DNA of 64,000 bases, taken from assembly GCF_036250755.1 (NCBI RefSeq), contig NZ_CP109583.1, forward strand, positions 1,798,001-1,862,000. The letters are read 5' to 3'. Shown in pieces: positions 18,210 through 27,115 of this stretch. The translations under genes and the position numbers were made by a program. Source of the stretch: Streptomyces uncialis. GTDB lineage: Bacteria > Actinomycetota > Actinomycetes > Streptomycetales > Streptomycetaceae. The notes beneath the pieces are model-generated. The model saw only the letters and a program-made list of their open reading frames with translations. It had not been told where the DNA came from and made no database searches. Position 1 is the stretch's first letter. Each line of letters starts with the position of its first letter.

Positions 18210-18563
18210 ATGGAGATCCTCGGAACCACTCTTCGCGTCTGTGTCACCGACCTGGAGTCCTCCGTGCCGTTCTACGAGCGGCTGACGGGGAGTCAGGCCC
18301 TCCGTTTCGAACGGGGTGGGGTGTCCGTCGCCGCCGTCGGCTGTTTCCTGCTGATGAGCGGGCCGGAGGAGGAACTGGAGGTGCTGCGGCGGATCGCGGC
18401 GACCATCGCCGTCAAGGACGTCGGCGCGACGGCCGGGGTGCTGGACGCGTCCGGCGCGAAGATCCTCGTCGGTCCGGTGGGGACCCCGGCCGGACGCAAC
18501 CTCATCGCGATGCACCCGGACGGGGCCGTGTTCGAGTACGTGGACCAGGGCGCCCCGGCCTGA
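18210..18563 (+). CDS. VOC family (glyoxalase/bleomycin-resistance-like) protein
   Basis: 117 residues. The sequence follows the VOC pattern: LRVCVTDLESSVPFYERLTG, then GVSVAAVGCFLLMSG, VKDVGATAGVLDASGAKIL, and PAGRNLIAMHPDGAVFEYVD with the closing metal-site-like Glu. VOC proteins are small metal-binding enzymes or antibiotic-binding proteins; the substrate is unknown. The translation start has no Shine-Dalgarno sequence and lies right after a -10 box. The gene ends in a perfect hairpin that overlaps its stop. Confidence 0.8.
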   Translation: MEILGTTLRVCVTDLESSVPFYERLTGSQALRFERGGVSVAAVGCFLLMSGPEEELEVLRRIAATIAVKDVGATAGVLDASGAKILVGPVGTPAGRNLIAMHPDGAVFEYVDQGAPA

Positions 18564-18589
18564 CCGGCGCGCGGGGCCGCGCGCCGGTC
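18562..18589. terminator. Perfect 12 bp-stem hairpin between convergent genes
   Basis: GACCGGCGCGCG pairs perfectly with CGCGCGCCGGTC across a 4-base GGGC loop, overlapping the VOC stop codon. It lies between the convergent VOC and DUF5107 genes and is a strong bidirectional terminator candidate. A run of GGTCGGT repeats follows. Confidence 0.75.
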
Positions 18590-18625
18590 GAAGGTCGGGG
18601 GTCGGTGGTCGGTGGTCGGTGGTCG

Positions 18626-20602
18626 CTACGGAGTCGGCGGGCGCATCCGGAAGTCGTACGCGGCGGGCAGCGGTTCGTCGCTGACCTCGGCCCACAGCTC
18701 CCCGATGGTCTCGGCGCCCTCCCGCAGATCGGCCACCTCGAACCCGTCCGCGAACAGTGCCCGGACGGCGTCGCGGTCGCCCTCGGCGAGCAGCAGCCCC
18801 GCCTCCACCAGCCGGAAGCGGCCCCGCGCGCGGGTGCCGGGGTCGAGCCGGTCCCAGACCGCGCGTGCGGGCGCTGTGCGGTCCACGGCGAGCAGCGCGG
18901 CGACGGCCTCCCGGCCGAGCGCGGCGATCGCCGCCGTCCGGTCGGGGCCGTCGTCCCAGGGTTCCGCGCAGAGTTCGTCGAACGCCTTGGCGTATCCGTC
19001 GGCGGCCCGTTCCCGGAAGCCGTCCACCTGGTCCGCGACCGCGAGGGCCCGCAGCAGCGCCCAGCGGGACGGGGCGTGCGGAAGGGCGCGCTCCCAGCTC
19101 CGTACCGCCTGGGCACGGTCGTCGGCGTGCCATTGGGCGATGCCGAGGTGGTACTCGGTGAGGGGTTCGGCGGGCGCGGTCTCCAGCATGTCGCGCCAGT
19201 GCCGTGCGACGAGGGTCGGGCCGGGCGCGCCGGGTCCGCCGCTCTCCGGGAACACCCCGGTGTGCAGGAGTTCGGCCCAGGGCCGCTGTTCGGGGCCGAT
19301 GAGCGACTCGTCGAAGGGGGTGCCGGGCAGCTTGTACCGGGCACGCAGCACTTCGAGGGCGCCCCAGCCGGAACCGGTGGCGAGGACCGTACCGGGTTCG
19401 GCGTCGGCGTAGGGCAGCCAGGCGTCGTACGCGGCGTCCACGTCGGCGCGGGGCAGCGCGGCGGCCAGCCGTTCCTCGGTGGCGGCGCGGGCGGCGGCCC
19501 AGTCGCCGCCGTGCACGGCGGCGGGGTCGGCGTGCAGCGGACCGTACGCCTCCAGCCAGCTGAACTCCGACTCGGCGTCGAGGCGGACGTGTTCGAGCTG
19601 GGTGCGGGCGAGTCCGGCCTGGATCTCGGCGTAGCCGCCGGTGCCCGGTTCGGTCAGCCACTCCTGCCAGCGGCGCCCGCCGGTGCCGGAGCCCCACTGG
19701 AAGAGCTTGCGGCCGCGCAGGGTGTCGGTGGAGGTCTGGACGAGGCCGTGGCCCTGTTCGTCGAGCGCGGCTATCCAGCGGCGCTGTCCGTCGGGGACCT
19801 CGTAGAAGTAGTCGGCGGGGTACTCGCCGCGCAGCGGGTAGGTCCGGTCGGTGCCGTCGGCGCCGGGGACGGGGACCCTGCGCAGGGCGCTGGTGTACCC
19901 GAAGTGCCAGGCCTCGTCGGCGGGTGCGAGGACCCGGCGTTCCTCGGGGACGGCGATGTTGGACCACCAGTAGACGGGGACCGCCGTCTCATGGGGGTTG
20001 CGCACCCGCACGCCCACGTACAGGAACTCGGAGTCGGCGGGCAGCCACAGGTCGACCTGGAACGGGATGTCGCGCAGCGGCTCCCATTCCCACAGCCGCA
20101 GCATCGACCCGCCGTCGGGGGCGGGGACGACGGCGGCGTGGACGGGCGCGCAGGACAGCACACCGTGGCCGGTCGCGCCGGTGTTCCACTCGATGCCGCC
20201 GGAGAACCAGGCGCCGTTGAGGGCGAAGTCGGCGGGCTGGAGCACCGGGTTGGTGTACAGCAGTTCACGGCCGGTGGGCTTGTGGTGCAGGGAGTGGACC
20301 CGGCCCCCGAGGCCGGGCAGCACGGTGACCCGCAGCGACGCGTTCTCGATGACGAGGGTGTCGACGGTGGTGTCGGTGCGGTCGCGGCCGTAGTCGTCGC
20401 GGACCCGGGCGGGCAGGATGCCGCGCAGCCGCCCGTAGCCGAGCTGGCGGGCCATGTCCCGCGGCAGGCCCTCGCGGGACCGTTCGTCCAGTTCATGGAG
20501 CTCGTCGCGCGGCCGTAGCGGCGGCAGCGGGTTGTACGGGCCCGGTGCCGCGGCCGGCAGTGTCAAGGTGTCCCGGCGGATCGTCGTGGCCGTCGGCGTC
20601 AA
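18626..20602 (-). CDS. DUF5107 domain protein with TPR-like C-terminus
   Basis: 658 residues. The start is TTG at 20602, chosen because GGGGAGG lies 6 bases before it. The N-terminal half is the DUF5107 beta-sandwich seen in carbohydrate-active proteins: VTVLPGLGGRVHSLHHKPTG, FSGGIEWNTGATGHG, LWEWEPLRDIPFQVDLWLP, VRNPHETAVPVYWWSNIAV and KLFQWGSGTGGRRWQEWL. The C-terminal ~250 residues are Ala-rich helices of TPR type (YHLGIAQWHADDRAQAVRSWERAL). No signal peptide is seen. It probably acts on or binds sugars in the cytoplasm; no reaction is established for the family. Confidence 0.85.
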   Translation of the reverse strand: MTPTATTIRRDTLTLPAAAPGPYNPLPPLRPRDELHELDERSREGLPRDMARQLGYGRLRGILPARVRDDYGRDRTDTTVDTLVIENASLRVTVLPGLGGRVHSLHHKPTGRELLYTNPVLQPADFALNGAWFSGGIEWNTGATGHGVLSCAPVHAAVVPAPDGGSMLRLWEWEPLRDIPFQVDLWLPADSEFLYVGVRVRNPHETAVPVYWWSNIAVPEERRVLAPADEAWHFGYTSALRRVPVPGADGTDRTYPLRGEYPADYFYEVPDGQRRWIAALDEQGHGLVQTSTDTLRGRKLFQWGSGTGGRRWQEWLTEPGTGGYAEIQAGLARTQLEHVRLDAESEFSWLEAYGPLHADPAAVHGGDWAAARAATEERLAAALPRADVDAAYDAWLPYADAEPGTVLATGSGWGALEVLRARYKLPGTPFDESLIGPEQRPWAELLHTGVFPESGGPGAPGPTLVARHWRDMLETAPAEPLTEYHLGIAQWHADDRAQAVRSWERALPHAPSRWALLRALAVADQVDGFRERAADGYAKAFDELCAEPWDDGPDRTAAIAALGREAVAALLAVDRTAPARAVWDRLDPGTRARGRFRLVEAGLLLAEGDRDAVRALFADGFEVADLREGAETIGELWAEVSDEPLPAAYDFRMRPPTP

Positions 20603-20988
20603 GGCAGCCTCCCCATCCCTGTGGCGCCCGGGGCCGTGCGGGCCCCTGGTGTCGCCGTTCGCTTGCCCTTCGTCACGATGACCATCGAACCGTGTGACGT
20701 CCCCGCTGACCAGGGGTTCCCGGTGTCACTTTCGCCTCATACCACCGGGGGTACGGTCGGCCGTGGGACGGGAAGGCGTCGGCGACCAGGACGGTGGGGG
20801 CGGGCGGGCGCGGGCCCGGGGTGAAGGCATGGACGACCGCGATCCGTCGCATCACATCGTCCTCGCCGGTGCCGGACCGGATGACAACTGCGGTACGGGG
20901 GCGGGCCGTAGGCCGGGGGCCGGGGGCAGCGGCGAGCGCGGCAGGGGCCCGGAGCCAGGGGTCGGCCGCGGGTGTGCGGCTGCCGGGA
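20603..20988. other. Intergenic region, no gene seen
   Basis: About 385 bases between the DUF5107 and LapA-like genes. Several short frames cross it but none has a family signature. It must hold the DUF5107 promoter, which I cannot identify. Confidence 0.35.
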
Positions 20989-21237
20989 TCAGCGGCGGGC
21001 GCGGCGGCGCATCACGTACGCCCCGCACACCGCGCCGATCACCCACATCGCGAGCAGCGCCAGCCACAGCGGCATGACGACCTCGGGGATGATCAGCCGG
21101 ATCTTGGTGTCGTGGGTGTTCTCGACGATGAAGATCAGGGTGAGGACGGCCAGGACGATGACGACGATCCGGCCGGGGGTCGTGTAGTCGCTGACGGAGC
21201 GTTTCCCGCTGCTGCTCGTGGTGGTCCTCGGGCTCAT
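20989..21237 (-). CDS. LapA family (DUF1049) small membrane protein
   Basis: 82 residues; ATG 21237 with GGGAAGGGTG upstream. A polar Ser/Thr-rich N-terminus is followed by two transmembrane helices (IVVIVLAVLTLIFIVENTHDT and LWLALLAMWVIGAVCGAYVM) and a short basic tail MRRRARR. The ENTHDT turn and the two-helix hairpin are characteristic of LapA-like proteins, which in E. coli act in LPS assembly control. In Gram-positive bacteria the role is unknown. It lies downstream of the peptidase operon on the same strand, 146 bases away. Confidence 0.8.
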   Translation of the reverse strand: MSPRTTTSSSGKRSVSDYTTPGRIVVIVLAVLTLIFIVENTHDTKIRLIIPEVVMPLWLALLAMWVIGAVCGAYVMRRRARR

Positions 21238-21383
21238 GCCGTCACCCTTCCCGCGCGGTAGGTCCGGTCCTCCCCCCACCAGCATGGGCACCGTCCCGGC
21301 CGATCGCACGGCGAGCCCGGCCCCGCTCACCCATGGCCCCGGCGGGTGCACCCTGGGTCACGGGCGCGCGAAGGGCGAGGGTG

Positions 21384-22526
21384 TCAGGAAAGGGCGGGAC
21401 GGGTGAGGGTCAGGGTCCCCGCGTCGGCGTCCAGTACGGCGTGGGCGCCCAGCGGCACGGTGAGCGCGCCGGTGTTGTGCCCGAAGCCCGCCTCTTCGAG
21501 GACCGGGACCCGCAGTCCGGCCAGCCGCTCGGCCAGTACCTCGCGGACCTGCGGATAGGGCCCGCAGTCCCGCCAGGAGCCGAGAAGGACGCCCGTGACC
21601 CCGTCGAACCGGCCGGAGCGCAGCAGCTGGGTGAGATACCGGTCGAGCCGGTACGGCTCCTCCCCCACGTCCTCCAGGCACAGCAGCGCGCCCCGCGCGG
21701 CGGGGCGGGCGCCGGGGGTGCCGACCTCGGCGGCGAGGACGGAGAGACAGCCGCCGAAGGTGATTCCCTCGGCCCGGCCGGGGAAGAGGGGACGTCCGAC
21801 GGTGAGCGTGCGGACGCTGCCGGGGTCGAAGAGCGTGGCACGCAGATGGTCCCGGGCGCGGGTGCGGGTGCGCTGCCCGGCGCCCACGGCCGGGGCGGCG
21901 GCGGTGGACGCGGAGGCGGCGGGGGCGGGGGCGGAGTCGGTCGCGGCGCCCGGGACCACCCGGCCGGGGCCGTACGCGCCGTCGGGGGCATCCGTACCGG
22001 TGGGGGCATCCGGGCCGTCGGGGGATTCCGGACCGTCGGGGGTGTCCGGGCCGAGGAAGTCGGCGGTCGCGATCATCGGGCCGTGCAGGGTGGCGAACCC
22101 CGCGCGGACGGCGAACGCCTCGTGCAGCGCGGTGATGTCGCTGAACCCGACGAACACCTTGGGCCCGGCGGCCCGTACCGCGTCCCAGTCCACGAGGTCG
22201 GCCATCCGCTGGGCGCCGTATCCGCCCCGGGCGCAGAACACCGCGGCGACGGACGGGTCGCACCACGCGTCCTGGAGGTCGGCGGCCCGCTGGGCGTCGG
22301 TGGCCGCGAGATGGCCGAACCGGGGGTGCCCGGCGAGGACATGGTCCGCGACGACCGGTTCGAGTCCCCAGCCGCGCAGGACCCCGAGCCCCGCCCGGAG
22401 CCGGTCGGCGGGTACCGGCCCGCTGGGCGCGACGACCGCGACCCGGGCACCGGGCCGCAGCCGGGGCGGCCGGGCCAGCGGCACCAGGGCGCGGTCCCGG
22501 GCAGGTGAGGATGCGGCGTCGGGCAC
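21384..22526 (-). CDS. S66 family LD-carboxypeptidase
   Basis: 380 residues from GTG 22526, five bases after the stop of the M20 gene. Family features: VAVVAPSGPVPADRL, FCARGGYGAQRMADLVDW and GFSDITALH (the serine-nucleophile region), then ITFGGCLSVLAAEVGTP, LCLEDVGEEPYRLDRYL and GFGHNT. A Gly/Pro/Asp-rich insert (PDGPESPDGPDAPTG and an Ala-rich run, residues ~165-215) separates the two halves. S66 enzymes cut the L,D bond of murein tetrapeptides or related amides in the cytoplasm. It is the third gene of an apparent peptide-catabolic operon. Confidence 0.85.
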   Translation of the reverse strand: MPDAASSPARDRALVPLARPPRLRPGARVAVVAPSGPVPADRLRAGLGVLRGWGLEPVVADHVLAGHPRFGHLAATDAQRAADLQDAWCDPSVAAVFCARGGYGAQRMADLVDWDAVRAAGPKVFVGFSDITALHEAFAVRAGFATLHGPMIATADFLGPDTPDGPESPDGPDAPTGTDAPDGAYGPGRVVPGAATDSAPAPAASASTAAAPAVGAGQRTRTRARDHLRATLFDPGSVRTLTVGRPLFPGRAEGITFGGCLSVLAAEVGTPGARPAARGALLCLEDVGEEPYRLDRYLTQLLRSGRFDGVTGVLLGSWRDCGPYPQVREVLAERLAGLRVPVLEEAGFGHNTGALTVPLGAHAVLDADAGTLTLTRPALS

Positions 22527-22530
22527 GGGA

Positions 22531-23961
22531 TCAGACCGTACGCAGGAAGCGGTCGAGGACGCGCACCCCGAAGTGGAGGGCGTCCACGGGGACCCGTTCG
22601 TCCACTCCGTGGAACATCTCCCCGTAGTCGATGCCCTCGGGCAGCCGCAGCGGGGTGAAGCCGTAGCCGGTGACACCGAGCCGGGAGAAGTGCTTCGCGT
22701 CGGTGCCGCCGGACATGGAGAACGGCACGATCCGGCCCTCGGGGGCGAACTCCGCGAGGGAGGCGCACATCCGGTCCCAGGTCGGGGTGGCGAGCGGGGA
22801 CTCCAGCGGGATCTCCCGGTGCTCGAACTCCCAGTCGACATCGGGGCCGGTGAGCCGGTCGAGGGTTTCGCGGAACTCGTCCTCGCCGCCGGGCAGACAG
22901 CGCCCGTCGACCAGGGCGGTGGCCTCGCCGGGGATGACGTTGACCTTGTAACCAGCCTTCAGGACGGTGGGGTTGGCGCTGTTGCGGACGGTCGGCGCGA
23001 CGAGGGCGGCGGCGGGTCCCAGTCCGTCCAGGTAGGCGTCCACGTCGAACCCGGGGGCGTACGGGTCGGCGGTGAGACCGTAGAGCCGGCCGAGAGCGGC
23101 GAGGGACGCCTGGACGGTGGGGGTGAGCCGGACCGGCCAGCGGTGGTCACCGATCCGGGCGATCGCGGCGGCGAGCCGGGTCACGGCGTTGGTGTGGTTG
23201 ATCTTGGAGCCGTGCCCCGCCCGGCCGCGCGCGGTGAGTCTGATCCAGGCGGTGCCGCGCTCCCCGGCGGCGATCGGGTAGATCCGGGTGCCGCGTCCGT
23301 CGTGGAAGGTGTATCCGCCGCATTCGCCGATGCCCTCGGTGCAGCCCTCGAAGAGCGCCGCGTGCCGGTCGGCGAGGAACGCGGCACCGTCGGCGGCGCT
23401 GGCCTCCTCGTCGGCGGTGAACGCGACGACGATGTCCCGGCGGGGCCGCAGACCGGTGCGCGCCCAGTACCGCACGGTCGCGAGGATCATCGCGTCCATG
23501 TCCTTCATGTCGACCGCGCCCCTGCCCCACACCAGTCCGTCGCGGATCTCCCCGGAGAAGGGGTGCACGCTCCATTCGCCGGGCTGCGCGGGGACGACGT
23601 CGAGATGGCCGTGGAGCAGCAGGGCGGGGGCGGCGGGGTCGGAGCCGGGGCAGCGGGCGACGACGTTGGTGCGGCCGGGGGTGCGTTCCAGCAGGGCGGG
23701 TTCGAGTCCGGCTTCGGCGAGGAGCGCGGCGGCGTACTCGGCGGCGGGCCGTTCCCGGCACTCGCCGTCGCCCCTGTTGCTGGTGTCGATACGGATCAGG
23801 TCGGACGTGAACCGCACCACCTCGTCCAGGGCCTGACCGTCGACACCGGACCGGTCGCCGGTGCCGGACGGGTCCCCGGTGCCGGTGCGGTCGTCGCCCG
23901 GTGCGGCGTCGTACCGGGGGCGGGGGTCGTGGCTGTCGCGGGTCCGTGTGCTGTCACCCAT
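22531..23961 (-). CDS. M20 family metallopeptidase
   Basis: 476 residues; ATG 23961 preceded by GGAGGAAC, overlapping the upstream gene by 8 bases. Two-zinc M20 signatures: LLLHGHLDVVPA, WGRGAVDMKDM, FTADEEAS with the catalytic Glu, and the later SMSGGTDAKHFSRLG. Dimerisation-domain features (RGRAGHGSKINHTNAV) lie between. Residues 1-40 are a polar tail with TGTGDPSGTGDRSG. The enzyme is a cytosolic amino- or carboxypeptidase, or amidase, of dipeptides. Its place between M55 and S66 peptidases suggests sequential breakdown of D-amino-acid-containing peptides. Confidence 0.9.
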   Translation of the reverse strand: MGDSTRTRDSHDPRPRYDAAPGDDRTGTGDPSGTGDRSGVDGQALDEVVRFTSDLIRIDTSNRGDGECRERPAAEYAAALLAEAGLEPALLERTPGRTNVVARCPGSDPAAPALLLHGHLDVVPAQPGEWSVHPFSGEIRDGLVWGRGAVDMKDMDAMILATVRYWARTGLRPRRDIVVAFTADEEASAADGAAFLADRHAALFEGCTEGIGECGGYTFHDGRGTRIYPIAAGERGTAWIRLTARGRAGHGSKINHTNAVTRLAAAIARIGDHRWPVRLTPTVQASLAALGRLYGLTADPYAPGFDVDAYLDGLGPAAALVAPTVRNSANPTVLKAGYKVNVIPGEATALVDGRCLPGGEDEFRETLDRLTGPDVDWEFEHREIPLESPLATPTWDRMCASLAEFAPEGRIVPFSMSGGTDAKHFSRLGVTGYGFTPLRLPEGIDYGEMFHGVDERVPVDALHFGVRVLDRFLRTV

Positions 23962-24787
23962 ACTGTTCCTCCACCGCGGACGAGACGATCGTGGTGACCG
24001 CCTTGAAGGTGCGGATGCCGTCGTACATGGTGCCGCTGGTGTAGGCGGCACGGCGTTCACCGGTGCGGGCCACCCCGGGCACGACGGTGCACGCCAGGAC
24101 GAGATGTTCCGCGTCGAACTCCATCTCGACCGTGAACGGGCCGTCGGACACCGGGGCGTGGCGCTCCGCGAGGGCCGTCGCCTCCTTCGCCGCGGACCGG
24201 ATGGCGGAGGCGGTGCGGGCGGGGGTGCGGCAGGTAGCCGCGTACCGCGAGACATGGTCCTTGACGGCGACCTTGACCGCGCCGGGAGCGTAGCCGAGGG
24301 CGTCCTCGCAGGTGAGGTCGTCCCCGGTGACGAGGACGACGGGCACGCCGTACTCGGCGACGACCGTCGCGTTGAGCAGTCCCTCGCTGGCGCGGGCGCC
24401 GTTGAGCCAGACGCCGGTGAGGGAGTTGGCGAGATAGGTGTGCGCGAGGACGCCTTCCATCCCGGCTCCGGTGTGGTAGCCCACGAAGGCGATGCCGTCG
24501 ACGTCACCGTGCTGGACGCCCTCGACCATCGACAGGGTCTTGTGCCGCCCCGTGATCATCTCGACGCGTTCGTCGAGCTGTTCGAGGAGCAGGTTGCGCA
24601 TGGTCCAGTGGGCCTCGTTGACGAGGACGGAGTCGGCTCCGCCGTCGAGGAAGCCGAGCGCGGCGGCGTTCACGTCGGAGGTGAACATCGAGCGGCAGCG
24701 CTGCCACTCGGGGGTGCCGGGCAGCACGTCGGCGGGCCAGGTCACTCCGGTGGCGCCCTCCATGTCGGCGCTGATGAGGATCTTCAA
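23954..24787 (-). CDS. dppA: M55 family D-aminopeptidase (DppA-like)
   Basis: 277 residues. TTG at 24787 is chosen because AGGGAGGAG lies exactly before it and the protein then begins LKILISADMEGATGV, as family members do; a GTG at 24811 lies upstream of that ribosome binding site. The zinc ligands Asp and Glu are in SADMEG, with further His in NEAHWT and GYHTGAG. DppA of Bacillus is a D-aminopeptidase acting on D-Ala-containing dipeptides. It is first in the M55-M20-S66 operon, divergent from the phytase-like gene. Confidence 0.88.
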   Translation of the reverse strand: MKILISADMEGATGVTWPADVLPGTPEWQRCRSMFTSDVNAAALGFLDGGADSVLVNEAHWTMRNLLLEQLDERVEMITGRHKTLSMVEGVQHGDVDGIAFVGYHTGAGMEGVLAHTYLANSLTGVWLNGARASEGLLNATVVAEYGVPVVLVTGDDLTCEDALGYAPGAVKVAVKDHVSRYAATCRTPARTASAIRSAAKEATALAERHAPVSDGPFTVEMEFDAEHLVLACTVVPGVARTGERRAAYTSGTMYDGIRTFKAVTTIVSSAVEEQYG

Positions 24788-25076
24788 GCCCGGCTCCTCC
24801 CTGCTCGCCACTGGCTGTCACGGTACGCGCCGGGGCGCGGGCGGGCCAGGAGCCGACTGCCGGGTGCGGCCGGTCGGGCCCGGCGGGCGCGCCCTGATGG
24901 CTCTGCGGGACAAGTGCGGCAACCCATGACAACCCGCGCGCGAGAGCGGAGGCGACCCGCTCAGGAATAAATACGACAACACATGCTGACCAGGCAGGGA
25001 ACCACCCGAAACCCCCGCGCACTTCACACGAACGAGTGACTGCGCCTCATCCACCCGCCACGCCAAGATCGAACAC

Positions 25077-26237
25077 ATGAATCCTTCCTTATTCCGCCGC
25101 GCGTGCGCCGCCGCCCTCGCACTGGCCACGACGATGACCCCCGCGGTGGCGGCCCAGTCTGGCGACACGGCCGCCCGCGCCCCCATCGGCGCCAAGGCCC
25201 GGCTGCTGGGCGAGGCGACCGTCCCCCACAAACTCGCCTTCCGTGACACGACGGTCGGCGGACTGTCCGGCATCGACCGCGACCCGTGCACGGGCGAGTA
25301 CGTCATGGTCAGCGACGACCGCTCGAACCTCCAGCCCGCGCGCTTCTACACCGCCCGGATCAAGGTGGACGGCACCGGTGTGCGCTCCGTCGACTTCACA
25401 GGCACCCGTCCGTTCCGTCAGCCGGACGGGACGGTCTACCCGGCGCCGAGCGCGGGCGACGGCAAGGCCGTGGACCCGGAGGAGGTGCGTGTCGACCCGC
25501 TGACCTGCCGCTACTGGTGGGCACAGGAGGGCGACCGGCCGAGTGCGGCGGGCGCCCCGCTGGTCCAGCCGTCGGTGCAGTTCGCCAACCGCTCCGGTGC
25601 CCACCGCGGCCGGTTGGCCCTGCCGTCCAACTACGCGTTCACCACGGGTGAGCGGGGCCCGCGGCGGAACAAGGCGGTGGAGGCGATCACGTTCGGCGCG
25701 GGAAGCACCGTGCTGACCAGCGCCGTCGAGGGTCCGCTGCTCCAGGACGGCCCGGAGCCCACCCTGGACACCGGCGCCCTGATCCGCGTCACCCAGCAGA
25801 GCCGACGGGGCGCGGTGCTGGGCCAGTTCGCCTATCCGCTGGAGAAGATCTTCGCCGAGTCCGACCCGTCGAGCCCGTGGGCCCCGGACACCGGCGTGCC
25901 CGCGATCCTCGCGTTCCCCGGGGACCCCGGCCGCTATCTCGTCCTCGAACGCACCTGGGTGGCGGGGTCGGGCTACAAGATCCGTGTCTTCGACGCCACC
26001 ACGCGGGGCGCGACCGATGTGCGGAGCGTGGACTCCCTCGCCGGGCGGCCCGTCGTACCGATGCGCAAGAAGCTGGTCGCGGACTTCCATGACCTGGGCG
26101 TGTCCACCATCGAGAACACCGAGGGCATGACCTGGGGTCCGAACCTGCCGAACGGCGAACGCACCCTGCTCCTGGTCAGCGACGACAACTTCTCCCAGGA
26201 GGAGGTCACCCGGTTCGTCGCACTCGCCGTCCGATGA
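25077..26237 (+). CDS. Secreted esterase-like/phytase-like domain protein
   Basis: 386 residues. Residues 1-26 are a signal peptide (MNPSLFRRACAAALALATTM, cleavage near AVAAQ). The rest matches the 'esterase-like activity of phytase' domain (PF13449 type): TVGGLSGIDRDPCTGEYVMVSDDR, AVDPEEVRVDPLTCRYWWAQEG, VEAITFGAGSTVLTSAVEGPLLQDG, FPGDPGRYLVLERTW and NTEGMTWGPNLPNGERTLLLVSDDN. It is a beta-propeller protein acting outside the cell, possibly on phosphate esters. There is no clear ribosome binding site. Divergent from the M55 operon. Confidence 0.88.
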   Translation: MNPSLFRRACAAALALATTMTPAVAAQSGDTAARAPIGAKARLLGEATVPHKLAFRDTTVGGLSGIDRDPCTGEYVMVSDDRSNLQPARFYTARIKVDGTGVRSVDFTGTRPFRQPDGTVYPAPSAGDGKAVDPEEVRVDPLTCRYWWAQEGDRPSAAGAPLVQPSVQFANRSGAHRGRLALPSNYAFTTGERGPRRNKAVEAITFGAGSTVLTSAVEGPLLQDGPEPTLDTGALIRVTQQSRRGAVLGQFAYPLEKIFAESDPSSPWAPDTGVPAILAFPGDPGRYLVLERTWVAGSGYKIRVFDATTRGATDVRSVDSLAGRPVVPMRKKLVADFHDLGVSTIENTEGMTWGPNLPNGERTLLLVSDDNFSQEEVTRFVALAVR

Positions 26238-26272
26238 GCGGCCGGTAGCGGCCACCCCACTGAGAACGGGGT

Positions 26273-26305
26273 GAACGGGCCCCGGCCACGCGCCGCGGCC
26301 CGTTC
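26273..26305. terminator. Hairpin between convergent phytase-like and NmrA-like genes
   Basis: GAACGGGC pairs with GCCCGTTC across an 18-base loop that can itself pair (CCCCGG with CCGCGG). It sits between two convergent stop codons. A degenerate single copy of the intergenic repeat core follows near 26358. Confidence 0.5.
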
Positions 26306-26425
26306 GCCCCGAGCCACGCACACCCCAACACGGACGAGTGCGGCAGCGTGACGACCCCGGGGCGCGGGGAACCCCGTACACCCGCGCGAGGACCGGCACA
26401 GGGACGGGCCCGGAGCCCGGCGCGG

Positions 26426-27070
26426 TCACCCCGTGACCACCGTGAACCTCTCCCGCCGGTACCTCCCCGCCTCGGCCTCGTCGACCAGCGCCACCGCGAG
26501 ATCCTCCATGGAGATCATCGACGTCCCGTCGGCCCCGACGAGCAACTCGTCCCGGCCGAGCCGGTACCGCCCGGTCCGTGTCCCGGGCTCCAGGACCGCG
26601 GGCGGACTCACATACGCCCAGTCGACCTCCTCCTCCGCCCGGAAGACGTCCAGCTGCCCGACGCCGCCGAGCGCGATGTCACGCCACCCGGCGGGGACAT
26701 AGGCCGGGTCGTCCACCAGCAGCCTGCCGCCGGAGCCCGGCACGGTCAGACTGCCCGCCCCGCCGACGACGAGCAGCCGCACCCCGCTGCCCGCGAGTCC
26801 CGCGAGCAACCCGCGGGCCGCCGAGGCGAGTTCATGTTCCCGTCCCCGGGGCGGACGTGTCGCGGTGATCACGACGTCCTGCCCCGCCGCGAGGCGCCGC
26901 ACGTCCTCCGGGTCGGCCGCGTCCCCGACCCGGTGACCGGCCAGGGCGGGCAGTCCCGCGAACCTCGCCGCGTCCCGCACCACGGCGGTGACCTCGTGCC
27001 CCCGGCCCAGCGCCTCGTTGACGATCCGGCTCCCCGCGTTGCCCGCGGCCCCGAAGACGGTGATGCGCAT
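26426..27070 (-). CDS. NAD(P)-binding NmrA/SDRa-like oxidoreductase
   Basis: 214 residues; ATG 27070 after GGGGAGGGGAA. The Rossmann start ITVFGAAGNAGSRIVNEAL (GxxGxxG) is that of atypical short-chain dehydrogenases such as NmrA and flavin-reductase-like proteins. Other markers are VTAVVRDAARF, GDAADPEDV, LLVVGGAGSL and WAYVSPPAVLEPG. It probably binds NADPH and reduces quinones or senses redox state. The gene is divergent from a MarR regulator with two palindromes between them, so it is the likely target of that regulator. Confidence 0.85.
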   Translation of the reverse strand: MRITVFGAAGNAGSRIVNEALGRGHEVTAVVRDAARFAGLPALAGHRVGDAADPEDVRRLAAGQDVVITATRPPRGREHELASAARGLLAGLAGSGVRLLVVGGAGSLTVPGSGGRLLVDDPAYVPAGWRDIALGGVGQLDVFRAEEEVDWAYVSPPAVLEPGTRTGRYRLGRDELLVGADGTSMISMEDLAVALVDEAEAGRYRRERFTVVTG

Positions 27071-27115
27071 GGCGTTCCCCTCCCCTGTCCGGGCTCCCCG
27101 CCCGGAATTGCTTCA

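Noticed and set aside
17858..20518. Plus-strand 886-codon open frame
   Set aside because: Antisense of the DUF5107 protein gene, no domain seen.
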